From NCBI RefSeq assembly GCF_050876985.1, contig NZ_JBPAPP010000003.1: a DNA stretch of 64,000 nucleotides, one strand, 5' to 3'. The notes beneath the pieces are model-generated. The model had not been told where the DNA came from and did no database searches. It worked only from the letters and a program-made list of their open reading frames with translations. The stretch is from Halopseudomonas sp002296055 (lineage in GTDB: Bacteria > Pseudomonadota > Gammaproteobacteria > Pseudomonadales > Pseudomonadaceae). Position numbers and translations under genes: made by a program. Of the stretch, positions 51,620-59,263 are shown piece by piece (the first letter of the stretch is position 1; every line of letters begins with the position of its first letter).

Positions 51620-52762
51620 ATGCTAAAAACACATATCCCGTCACACTGCACCGAGCAGCCCACCACTGGCATGCGCCCAGCCTGGAAGCAGCTGGCGGCC
51701 ATCGGCGTTCTGGCCAGCCAGGCGCTGTTTGCCGGTCACCTGCAAGCGGCCGAGGACGCCCGCTCGCTGCCCAGCCTGCAGCCCTTTGCCGACCCCTATC
51801 ACGACCTGGTTGCCGATGCCGGCTACGTGGAAAAAACCGCCCAGATCAATGACGTCACCTTCAGTTATGTCGAAGGCCCGGATAACGGGCCGCCGCTGGT
51901 GCTGCTGCACGCCCAACTGATGGACTGGTTCAGCTACAGCCGGGTGATGCCCGAGCTGGCCGAGCACTTCCACGTATTCAATATCGACTACCCCGGCCAC
52001 GGCGAAACCACCACACCGGCCACCTACCCGATGAACGCCAACCGCATCGGCACCGACCTTGCTGCCTTTATCGACAGCAAGATTGGTGAGCCCGTGCACG
52101 TCACCGGCAACTCGTCTGGTGGCCTGCTGGCGACGTGGCTGGCCGCATATCGGCCTGACCTGGTGACCTCTGCACTGCTTGAGGACCCGCCGCTGTTTTC
52201 CTCCGAGTACCCGCGCATCACCGAAACCATCGCCTACCGCGCTTTCCGCACCAGCCATACCGCCGTCACGGTCGATCACCCCAGTGACTTTTTGCTCTAC
52301 TGGATCGATGCCAACGGCGACTTCTTCCGCAACAACATTGGCCCCGGCACCCCGTTTCTGCTTACCCAGGCAGTCAAGATGCGCCGGCTGACCCACCCCA
52401 ATCAGCCGGTTGAAGTGGGCATCCTGCGCGACGACACCATTCGCCTGCTGGTGCGCGGGCTGGATATGTACGACCCACGCTTTGGCGCCGCCTTCTACGA
52501 CGGCAGCTGGAACGCCGGCTTTGACCATGCCACCGCGCTGGCGCAAATCAGCGCCCCAACCCTGCTGATGCACGCCAATACCACCATCATGGAAGACGGC
52601 ACCCTCAACGGTGCCATGAGCCAGGACGAGGCAGATCTGGCGGTAAGCCTGCTGCAGAACGGCAGTTATGTGCAGGTTGCCGCCGACCATGTGGTGCATC
52701 TGGACGACCCGCAGGAGTTTCTGCGCATCGCGCTGGCGTTCTTCCTGCCGACGCAACAGTAG
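51620..52762 (+). CDS. Exported alpha/beta-hydrolase
   Basis: 380 aa. The N terminus carries a Sec-type signal (GMRPAWKQLAAIGVLASQAL, cleavage near LQAA-ED at about 44); ATG 51671 would give a more typical signal length, but 51620 has AGAGGA at good distance. The hydrolase core has LVLLHAQLMDW (oxyanion region), NIDYPGHGETTTP, nucleophile Ser165 in GNSSGG, and a catalytic His in AADHVVHLDDP. Probably acts on a substrate outside the cytoplasm, for example an ester, before uptake (inference). Under TetR operator site 3. Confidence 0.9.
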   Translation: MLKTHIPSHCTEQPTTGMRPAWKQLAAIGVLASQALFAGHLQAAEDARSLPSLQPFADPYHDLVADAGYVEKTAQINDVTFSYVEGPDNGPPLVLLHAQLMDWFSYSRVMPELAEHFHVFNIDYPGHGETTTPATYPMNANRIGTDLAAFIDSKIGEPVHVTGNSSGGLLATWLAAYRPDLVTSALLEDPPLFSSEYPRITETIAYRAFRTSHTAVTVDHPSDFLLYWIDANGDFFRNNIGPGTPFLLTQAVKMRRLTHPNQPVEVGILRDDTIRLLVRGLDMYDPRFGAAFYDGSWNAGFDHATALAQISAPTLLMHANTTIMEDGTLNGAMSQDEADLAVSLLQNGSYVQVAADHVVHLDDPQEFLRIALAFFLPTQQ

Positions 52763-52770
52763 TAGAAGGG

Positions 52771-52800
52771 CACCCCGGCTCGCCCCCAGCGCGCCGGGTG
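52771..52800 (+). terminator. Weak hairpin after the alpha/beta-hydrolase gene
   Basis: CACCCCGGC with GCCGGGTG (one bulged base) 9 bases past the stop codon; no T-run. The remaining 52801-52920 holds nothing recognisable. Confidence 0.35.
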
Positions 52801-52927
52801 TCTGGCTTACAGATCAATCGCTTTTGTCAGCGCCACGCCAAATCAACCACCGTCTCTCGCAACCACAGTTAAAGAAGCGCAAACCGCCAGCCCTGAATAC
52901 CAGTTGACTCATCGATGCAGCAGCCAA

Positions 52928-52962
52928 TAGACTAAACATTCACTTATCCATATATTCGAATA
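52928..52962 (+). promoter_or_regulatory. Promoter and candidate ArsR operator of the ars operon
   Basis: TAGACT (52928-52933), a 17-base spacer and TATATT (52951-52956), overlapped by the perfect palindrome TATTCGAATA (52953-52962). An ArsR dimer bound there would block the -10 region. Assigned by position and symmetry. Confidence 0.55.
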
Positions 52963-52986
52963 ACCAAACAGCAAGCCGAGCCTGCG

Positions 52987-53358
52987 ATGCTGGAACACCT
53001 CACCCCACCCACCGTCTTCAAGTGCCTGTCCGATGAGACCCGCGCGCGCCTGATGCTGCTGATTGCCGCCGAGGGTGAGCTGTGCGTTTGCGAGCTCACC
53101 GCGGCGCTGGAACTCAGCCAGCCGAAGATTTCACGCCACCTGGCGCAGCTACGCACCTGCGGGTTGCTGGCAGACCGTCGTCAGGGGCAGTGGGTGTATT
53201 ACCGCTTGCACCCCAACCTGCCGGACTGGGTGGTTCAGGTGCTGGATACCACGCTGGCAAGCAATCGCCATTGGCTGAGCGCAGACAGCCAGCGGCTGCA
53301 GCAAATGGGCGAGCGCCCGGAGCGAGACGTCCTTTGCTGCCCCCCTTCAGCGTCCTGA
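52987..53358 (+). CDS. arsR: ArsR/SmtB family arsenic-responsive repressor
   Basis: 123 aa, winged helix. The As(III)-sensing motif ELCVCELTAAL sits in the DNA-recognition region, as in type I ArsR proteins; LSQPKISRHLAQLRTCGLL is the recognition helix-turn-helix, and a C-terminal CC pair is present. ATG at 52987. First gene of arsR-arsH-acr3-GAPDH-arsJ and likely autoregulated. Confidence 0.95.
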   Translation: MLEHLTPPTVFKCLSDETRARLMLLIAAEGELCVCELTAALELSQPKISRHLAQLRTCGLLADRRQGQWVYYRLHPNLPDWVVQVLDTTLASNRHWLSADSQRLQQMGERPERDVLCCPPSAS

Positions 53359-53379
53359 CGTATCTGAACCGGAGTCTTC

Positions 53380-54096
53380 ATGTCTCACCCTGATCTACCC
53401 AACCTGGCGATCGACCTGGCCCCTAGCCCGGATAAGCAGCGCCTACAGGGCCCACTGCGCGCCAGCCATCCACCGCGCATCCTGCTGCTGCACGGCTCGG
53501 CGCGCGAGCGCTCTTACAGCCGCCTGCTGGTGGAAGAGGCCGCCCGGCTGCTGACCCACTTTGGCGCTGAAACCCGCATCTTTGACCCCTGCGGCCTGCC
53601 GCTGCCAGACGATGCGCCGGACACCCACCCCAAGGTGATTGAACTACGCGAGTTGATGCAGTGGTCCGAAGGCCAGGTGTGGTGCTCGCCCGAGCGTCAC
53701 GGCGCGATGACGGCGGTGTTCAAAGCGCAGATCGACTGGGTGCCGCTGAGCATCGGCGCAGTGCGCCCGACCCAGGGTAAGACGCTGGCGGTCATGCAGG
53801 TCTGCGGCGGCTCGCAATCATTTAACGTGGTCAATCAGCTGCGCGCGCTGGGCCGCTGGATGCGCATGTTCACCATCCCCAACCAGTCGTCGGTGCCCAA
53901 GGCGTTTCTGGAGTTTGACGAGGCCGGGCGCATGCGCCCCTCGCCGTTCTACGACCGGGTGGTGGACGTCATGGAGGAACTGGTGAAGTTCACCCTGCTG
54001 CTGCGCGAGCACAGCGACTACCTGGTAGATCGCTATTCCGAACGGCGCGAATCGGCCGAGCAGCTGTCGGCACGCGTCAACCAGCAGAGTATCTGA
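53380..54096 (+). CDS. arsH: Arsenical resistance protein ArsH
   Basis: 238-aa NADPH-dependent FMN flavoprotein; ArsH oxidises trivalent organoarsenicals to the less toxic pentavalent forms. FMN-binding ILLLHGSARERSYSRLL, the substrate segment WCSPERHGAMTAVFKAQID and the conserved TQGKTLAVMQVCGGSQSFN are present. ATG at 53380; acr3 starts 9 bases after its stop. Confidence 0.95.
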   Translation: MSHPDLPNLAIDLAPSPDKQRLQGPLRASHPPRILLLHGSARERSYSRLLVEEAARLLTHFGAETRIFDPCGLPLPDDAPDTHPKVIELRELMQWSEGQVWCSPERHGAMTAVFKAQIDWVPLSIGAVRPTQGKTLAVMQVCGGSQSFNVVNQLRALGRWMRMFTIPNQSSVPKAFLEFDEAGRMRPSPFYDRVVDVMEELVKFTLLLREHSDYLVDRYSERRESAEQLSARVNQQSI

Positions 54097-54105
54097 GGAG
54101 CCGAC

Positions 54106-55128
54106 ATGGGACTGTTCGAACGCTGGCTGAGCCTCTGGGTTGCACTGGCTATCGCCGCTGGCGTGGTGCTGGGCTCGCTGTTTCCGGCGTTGTTTGCCAG
54201 TGTGGCGGCACTGGAGTTTGCCCACGTGAACCTGCTGGTGGCGGTGCTGATCTGGGTGATGATCTACCCGATGATGGTGCAGATCGACTTTGCCGCCGTG
54301 CGAGATGTCGGCAAACGCCCGCGCGGGCTGGTACTGACACTCATCGTCAACTGGCTGATCAAGCCCTTCACCATGGCACTGCTGGGCTGGCTGTTCTTCC
54401 GTGTGCTGTTTGCCGACTGGGTGGACCCGCAAAGCGCAGGCGAGTACATCGCCGGCATGATCCTGCTGGGCGTGGCGCCCTGCACTGCCATGGTATTTGT
54501 CTGGAGTCAGCTGACCCGCGGCGACCCCAACTACACATTGGTGCAGGTGTCGGTGAACGACCTGATCATGGTGTTTGCCTTTGCGCCGCTGGTCAGCCTA
54601 CTGCTGGGCGTCAGCGATATTCAGGTGCCCTGGGCCACCCTGCTGCTGTCGGTGCTGCTCTACGTGGTGCTGCCGCTTGGCGCGGGCGTGCTGACCCGCC
54701 AGTGGCTGCAGCGTCGGGCGCCCGAGCAGCTGTCGCAGTTACTGCAACGCCTCAAGCCCTGGTCGGTATTGGGCCTGCTCGGCACCGTGGTGCTGCTATT
54801 CGGTCTGCAGGCCGACACCCTGCTGAGCCAGCCGCTGACCATTGTGCTCATTGCCATCCCGCTGCTGGTGCAGACCTACGGCATCTTTGCACTCAGCTAC
54901 CTGGCTGCCTGGAAGCTGCGTCTGCCGTATCCGATCGCGGCGCCCGCCTGCATGATCGGCACCTCCAATTTCTTTGAGCTGGCGGTCGCTGTCGCCATCT
55001 CGCTGTTCGGGCTGCACTCCGGTGCCGCCCTGGCCACCGTGGTCGGCGTGCTGGTGGAAGTACCGGTCATGCTGTCACTGGTGGCCTTTGCCAACCGCAC
55101 CCGTCACTGGTTCCCAAGCACAGAGTGA
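54106..55128 (+). CDS. Arsenite efflux transporter Acr3
   Basis: 340-aa BART-superfamily permease with about ten transmembrane helices. The key Cys of helix 4 is at 126 in LLGVAPCTAMVFVWS, and the NDLIMVFAFAPLV segment matches the Acr3 family. Exports As(OH)3/arsenite. ATG at 54106, tightly packed in the ars operon, SD GAGGAG just upstream. Often annotated arsB; sequence shows the Acr3 type. Confidence 0.95.
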   Translation: MGLFERWLSLWVALAIAAGVVLGSLFPALFASVAALEFAHVNLLVAVLIWVMIYPMMVQIDFAAVRDVGKRPRGLVLTLIVNWLIKPFTMALLGWLFFRVLFADWVDPQSAGEYIAGMILLGVAPCTAMVFVWSQLTRGDPNYTLVQVSVNDLIMVFAFAPLVSLLLGVSDIQVPWATLLLSVLLYVVLPLGAGVLTRQWLQRRAPEQLSQLLQRLKPWSVLGLLGTVVLLFGLQADTLLSQPLTIVLIAIPLLVQTYGIFALSYLAAWKLRLPYPIAAPACMIGTSNFFELAVAVAISLFGLHSGAALATVVGVLVEVPVMLSLVAFANRTRHWFPSTE

Positions 55129-55150
55129 CCTCACAAGGCAGGAGTCCGCT

Positions 55151-56155
55151 ATGAGCATCAAGGTAGGTATCAACGGTTTTGGTCGCATCGGCCGCCTCGC
55201 GCTGCGCGCAGCCTGGGACTGGCCGGAGCTGGAGTTTGTTCGCATCAATGACCCGGCAGGCGACGCGGCGACCCACGCCCACCTGCTCAACTTTGATTCG
55301 GTGCACGGCCGCTGGCAGCGCGAAGCTGGTAGCAACGCGGATCAGTTGCTCATCGATGGCAAGGCGATCACGGTTACGGCCAATCGCGCACTGGCCGATA
55401 CCGACTGGAGCGACTGCGATCTGGTCATCGAAGCCAGCGGCAAGATAAAAACCCTGGCTAGCCTGCAGCCGTATCTGGATCAGGGCGTCAAACGCGTGGT
55501 GGCCTGCGCACCGATCAAGGAGCCGGGTGCGCTGAATGTGGTGATGGGCGTCAACCAGGATCGCTTTGACCCACAGCAGCACCGCATTGTTACCGCCGCC
55601 TCCTGCACCACCAACTGCCTGGCGCCAGTGGTCAAGGTGATTCAGGAGGCGCTGGGCATTCGCCACGGCTCCATCACCACCATCCACGACCTGACCAATA
55701 CCCAGAGTATTCTCGACCAGCCGCACAAGGACCTGCGCCGTGCCCGCGCCAGCGGCATGAGCCTGATCCCTACCACCACCGGCTCGGCCACCGCGATTGC
55801 CGAGATCTTCCCCGAGTTGCGCGGTCGCCTGAACGGCCACGCGGTGCGGGTGCCACTGGCCAATGCCTCATTGACCGACTGCGTCTTTGAAGTGGAGCGG
55901 CCGACCAGCGTGGACGAGGTCAACGCGCTGCTCAAGCAGGCGGCTGACGGCCCACTGCGCGGCATTCTCGGCTATGAGGAACGCCCGCTGGTGTCCATTG
56001 ATTACCGCACCGACCCGCGCTCATCGATCATCGATGCGCTGTCGACCATGGTGATCAACCAGACCCAGGTCAAGCTCTACGCCTGGTATGACAACGAGTG
56101 GGGCTACGCCAACCGCGCCGTGGAGTTGGCGCGACTGGTCGGCCAACACGCCTGA
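55151..56155 (+). CDS. ArsJ-associated glyceraldehyde-3-phosphate dehydrogenase
   Basis: 334-aa GAPDH. NAD-binding KVGINGFGRIGRLALRA, catalytic Cys152 in AASCTTNCLAP, and DNEWGYANRAVEL. ATG at 55151 with AGGAG upstream; the open frame extending into acr3 is a shadow. Located directly before arsJ: in such pairs the enzyme is known to use arsenate to form 1-arseno-3-phosphoglycerate, which ArsJ exports, giving arsenate resistance. A housekeeping glycolytic role is less likely in this context. Confidence 0.94.
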   Translation: MSIKVGINGFGRIGRLALRAAWDWPELEFVRINDPAGDAATHAHLLNFDSVHGRWQREAGSNADQLLIDGKAITVTANRALADTDWSDCDLVIEASGKIKTLASLQPYLDQGVKRVVACAPIKEPGALNVVMGVNQDRFDPQQHRIVTAASCTTNCLAPVVKVIQEALGIRHGSITTIHDLTNTQSILDQPHKDLRRARASGMSLIPTTTGSATAIAEIFPELRGRLNGHAVRVPLANASLTDCVFEVERPTSVDEVNALLKQAADGPLRGILGYEERPLVSIDYRTDPRSSIIDALSTMVINQTQVKLYAWYDNEWGYANRAVELARLVGQHA

Positions 56156-56167
56156 GGAGCTTGTGAA

Positions 56168-57391
56168 ATGCGCACCCTGTCCAGCCTGCCCGCTGCCGTG
56201 CGCCAGTATCTGGTGGTCACTGCCAACTACTGGGCCTTTACCTTAACCGACGGCGCGCTGCGCATGCTGGTGGTGCTGCATTTTCACAGCCTGGGCTACG
56301 CGCCGCTGGAGATTGCTGCGCTCTTTCTGTTCTACGAAATCTTTGGCGTGGTTACCAACCTGATCGGCGGCTGGCTGGGCGCACGCATCGGCCTTAACCG
56401 CACCATGAATCTGGGCCTGGCCTTGCAGGTGGTAGCGCTGCTGATGCTGACGCTGCCGGCCAGCGCCCTCAGTGTGCCCTGGGTGATGGCGGCGCAAGCC
56501 CTATCCGGCATCGCCAAGGATCTCAACAAGATGAGCGCCAAGAGCGCTATCAAGCTACTGGTGCCTGATCAGCAGCAAGGCACGCTGTACAAGTGGGTGG
56601 CCATTCTCACCGGCTCCAAAAATGCCTTAAAGGGCGTGGGCTTCTTTCTGGGTGGTGCGCTGCTGGTGCTGCTTGGCTTTGCCGGCGCGGTACTGGCGAT
56701 GGCGATTGCGCTGGCGGCGGTGTGGCTGATCAGCCTGAAGCTGCTAAAGCAGGACCTGGGGCGTGCCAGCGCTAAGCCCAAGTTCCGCGACCTGTTATCC
56801 AAAAGCCGCGCCATCAACCTGCTCTCGGCCGCTCGTCTGTTCCTGTTTGGCGCGCGTGATGTGTGGTTTGTGATTGCCCTGCCGGTGTACCTGAGCAGCG
56901 CGCTGGGCTGGGACTTCTGGCTGGTCGGCGGTTTTATGGCCAGCTGGGTGATCGGCTACGGGCTGGTGCAGTCGATAGCGCCACGGCTGACCGGCCGGCA
57001 GCAGGTGCCGGGGGGGCGCAGCGCTGCCGGTTGGGCGTTGCTGCTGGCCCTGCTGCCCGCTGCCATTGCCCTGGGCATGCAGCTCGCGCCGCAGATTGCC
57101 AGCGCGGTGCTGATTGGCGGCCTGCTGCTGTTTGGTGTGGTGTTCGCCATCAACTCGTCACTGCACAGCTACCTGATCGTCAGCTACGCCAAGGGCGACG
57201 GCGTGTCGCTGGATGTCGGCTTCTACTATATGTCCAACGCCATGGGGCGGCTGATTGGCACCCTGCTGTCGGGCTGGGTCTACCAGCAGTACGGACTGGC
57301 CGCCTGCCTGTGGACCTCCAGCGCCTTTGTGCTGCTGGCCGGGTTGATTTCACTGGGCCTGCCGGCGCAGCGCGCACCGCAGCAGGGCTGA
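56168..57391 (+). CDS. arsJ: Organoarsenical efflux MFS transporter ArsJ
   Basis: 407-aa major facilitator with about 12 helices. Family features include VTANYWAFTLTDGALRMLVV at the N terminus and GIAKDLNKMSAKSAIKLLVP in the central part, together with the directly preceding GAPDH gene. Exports 1-arseno-3-phosphoglycerate. Last gene of the ars operon; its stop lies 5 bases from the convergent thiM stop with no terminator visible. Confidence 0.94.
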   Translation: MRTLSSLPAAVRQYLVVTANYWAFTLTDGALRMLVVLHFHSLGYAPLEIAALFLFYEIFGVVTNLIGGWLGARIGLNRTMNLGLALQVVALLMLTLPASALSVPWVMAAQALSGIAKDLNKMSAKSAIKLLVPDQQQGTLYKWVAILTGSKNALKGVGFFLGGALLVLLGFAGAVLAMAIALAAVWLISLKLLKQDLGRASAKPKFRDLLSKSRAINLLSAARLFLFGARDVWFVIALPVYLSSALGWDFWLVGGFMASWVIGYGLVQSIAPRLTGRQQVPGGRSAAGWALLLALLPAAIALGMQLAPQIASAVLIGGLLLFGVVFAINSSLHSYLIVSYAKGDGVSLDVGFYYMSNAMGRLIGTLLSGWVYQQYGLAACLWTSSAFVLLAGLISLGLPAQRAPQQG

Positions 57392-57396
57392 CAGCC

Positions 57397-58209
57397 TTAG
57401 CTGGCCGTCGCCGGGCAGCGCGCCAGGTCAGCCGGCTGCAGCAGATAGAGCGCATCAAGAAACGCCGGTAAAAAGCTGCCGGGCCCCACTGCCTGCTCCT
57501 GCGCCCGTTGCCCGGCCGCCGCGAATACCTGCGCCGCAGCCACCGCCGCCGCCAGCGGCTGATCAGGGGCAATGGCAACAAAACCGGCCAGCAGCGCGCT
57601 GAGCGCACAACCCATGGCGGTTACCTGCGGCATCAGATGGCTGCCGCCGACAATGCGCAGGCTGCGCTGGCCGTCGGTGGCCAGGTCGGTCTCGCCGGTC
57701 ACCAGCACCACGCAGCCCTGCGCCCGCGCCAGCTGCCGGGCGGCCTCCGCTGCGCTATCCACCGAGTCGCCGCTGTCCATGCCGCGCCCCTGCCCGGCAG
57801 CGCCAGCCAGCGCAATGATCTCCGAGGCATTGCCGCGAATCGCCGCCGGCTGCAGCGCCAGCAGCTCGGCCACCAGGCCACGGCGATAGGCAGTTGCCGC
57901 ATGTGCCACCGGGTCCAGCACCCAGGGCACGCCAGCGCCTCGGGCGCCCGCAATGGCGGTGCGCATACCGGCAGCCCACTGCGGCGAGGGCGTGCCCATA
58001 TTGATGCTCAGCGCAGAGGCCAGGGCGGCAAACTCGCCAGACTCCGCGTCACTATGCACCATGGCGGGCGAGGCGCCTGCGGCCAGCAGCACGTTGGCGG
58101 TCATGTTCATAGCCACGTAATTGGTGATGCATTGCACCAGTGGCGTCTGTTCGCGCATGCGCCGGTACAACACCCAACTGTCAGTCAGCTGCACACCCTG
58201 CTCACCCAT
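57397..58209 (-). CDS. thiM: Hydroxyethylthiazole kinase
   Basis: Phosphorylates the thiazole alcohol in thiamine salvage. 270 aa. Ribokinase-like fold with PLVQCITNYVAMNMTANVLL, GASPAMVHSDAE, the WVLDPVAHAAT core and the catalytic Cys in VTAMGCALSALLA. ATG at 58207-58209 with GGGGAG upstream, only 16 bases after the MBL stop, so it appears to end the Rieske operon. No thiE or thiD is nearby and no TPP riboswitch is visible. Confidence 0.94.
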   Translation of the reverse strand: MGEQGVQLTDSWVLYRRMREQTPLVQCITNYVAMNMTANVLLAAGASPAMVHSDAESGEFAALASALSINMGTPSPQWAAGMRTAIAGARGAGVPWVLDPVAHAATAYRRGLVAELLALQPAAIRGNASEIIALAGAAGQGRGMDSGDSVDSAAEAARQLARAQGCVVLVTGETDLATDGQRSLRIVGGSHLMPQVTAMGCALSALLAGFVAIAPDQPLAAAVAAAQVFAAAGQRAQEQAVGPGSFLPAFLDALYLLQPADLARCPATAS

Positions 58210-58225
58210 ATCGGCTCCCCTGTCA

Positions 58226-59263
58226 TCACGGTGGGTCTGCACTGTACCACCAGATACCCTGCTCATCCTGCTCGCGGCGAATCAGCCCCTGTGCCAGCAG
58301 ATGATTGAGGTTGGCCAGGCTTTCGCCAGTGGCAAACGGCAATGCGCGATGATCGTCGTCCGCAATCTCGCGACCAAACAGGCAGCCAAACAGATCCACC
58401 GCCCGGCTGGGACGCTGCAGCGCCGTCAGCAGGCGTGCTGCGCGGCTGCGCTGGCGCTCAAGCTGTGAATCAATACGCTGGTGCAGGCCCACAAAGCAGT
58501 CATTATGAGACGGCAACACCAGGGTGTTGGCTGGTACCTGGCAGCGGATATGCCGCAGAGACATAGCCCAGGCCTCCATGGCATCGGCATCCGGCTCACT
58601 GGATACCACCGACACATTGGAAGACATGCCCGGCAACACCTGATCTCCGGCGATAAACAAGCCGAGTTGCGGGCAGTGCAGACAGGCGTGAGCGGCGGTA
58701 TGACCCTGGCCGATCAAGACCTGCCAACGTGCGCCGCCAATCTGCAACCAGTCGCCCTCGCTCAGGGGCTGAAAATGCGACGGCAGCGGGCTGATGCTGG
58801 CATTCAGAGCACCAAACTCGGAAGGCATGGCAGCCAACGCTGCCGCCGACCAGCCTGCGCGCCGGCAAAAATCCACCTCCGCCGCTGGCGGGTTGTAGGC
58901 CTGTGCGATGGCATTCGCGCAATCGGCGTACTCGCGCGGCGTCATCCACAGCGCACAGTTGAAACGGCGTACCAAAAAGCCCGCCAGCCCCACATGATCG
59001 GCATGCCGGTGGGTACAGATCACCCGCAGCACCGGCAACCCGCCCAACGCCTCGTCAAGCAACTGCTCCCAAGCGGCAATGCACTCAGCGGTTGCCATCC
59101 CCGTATCCACCAGGATCCAGCCGTCCTGCTCGCGCAGGGCCCAGACGTTGACGTGATCAATGCGCAGCGGCAACGGCAATCGAATCCAAAGTACGCCGGG
59201 GCACACCTCGCACCAGCCGCCACGGGCGGGCGCAGTCAGCGGAAACTGCAGGTCAGGGCTCAT
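58226..59263 (-). CDS. MBL-fold metallo-hydrolase (copy 2)
   Basis: 345 aa. Metal motif CTHRHADHVGLAG, then GQGHTAAHACLHC, FIAGDQVLPGMSSN and VLPSHNDCFVGLH, all collinear with MBL copy 1 at 31078-32136. Cytoplasmic, glyoxalase II-like, probable ester or thioester hydrolase. ATG at 59261-59263 overlaps the acyl-CoA ligase stop (TGATG), tying it to CoA-ester chemistry by context. The open frame extends upstream into the ligase gene but that part is a shadow. Confidence 0.88.
   Translation of the reverse strand: MSPDLQFPLTAPARGGWCEVCPGVLWIRLPLPLRIDHVNVWALREQDGWILVDTGMATAECIAAWEQLLDEALGGLPVLRVICTHRHADHVGLAGFLVRRFNCALWMTPREYADCANAIAQAYNPPAAEVDFCRRAGWSAAALAAMPSEFGALNASISPLPSHFQPLSEGDWLQIGGARWQVLIGQGHTAAHACLHCPQLGLFIAGDQVLPGMSSNVSVVSSEPDADAMEAWAMSLRHIRCQVPANTLVLPSHNDCFVGLHQRIDSQLERQRSRAARLLTALQRPSRAVDLFGCLFGREIADDDHRALPFATGESLANLNHLLAQGLIRREQDEQGIWWYSADPP

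Noticed and set aside
51641..52756. Minus-strand open frame opposite the exported alpha/beta-hydrolase
   Set aside because: The plus-strand gene has an intact catalytic triad and ribosome-binding site; the antisense frame has no known motif.
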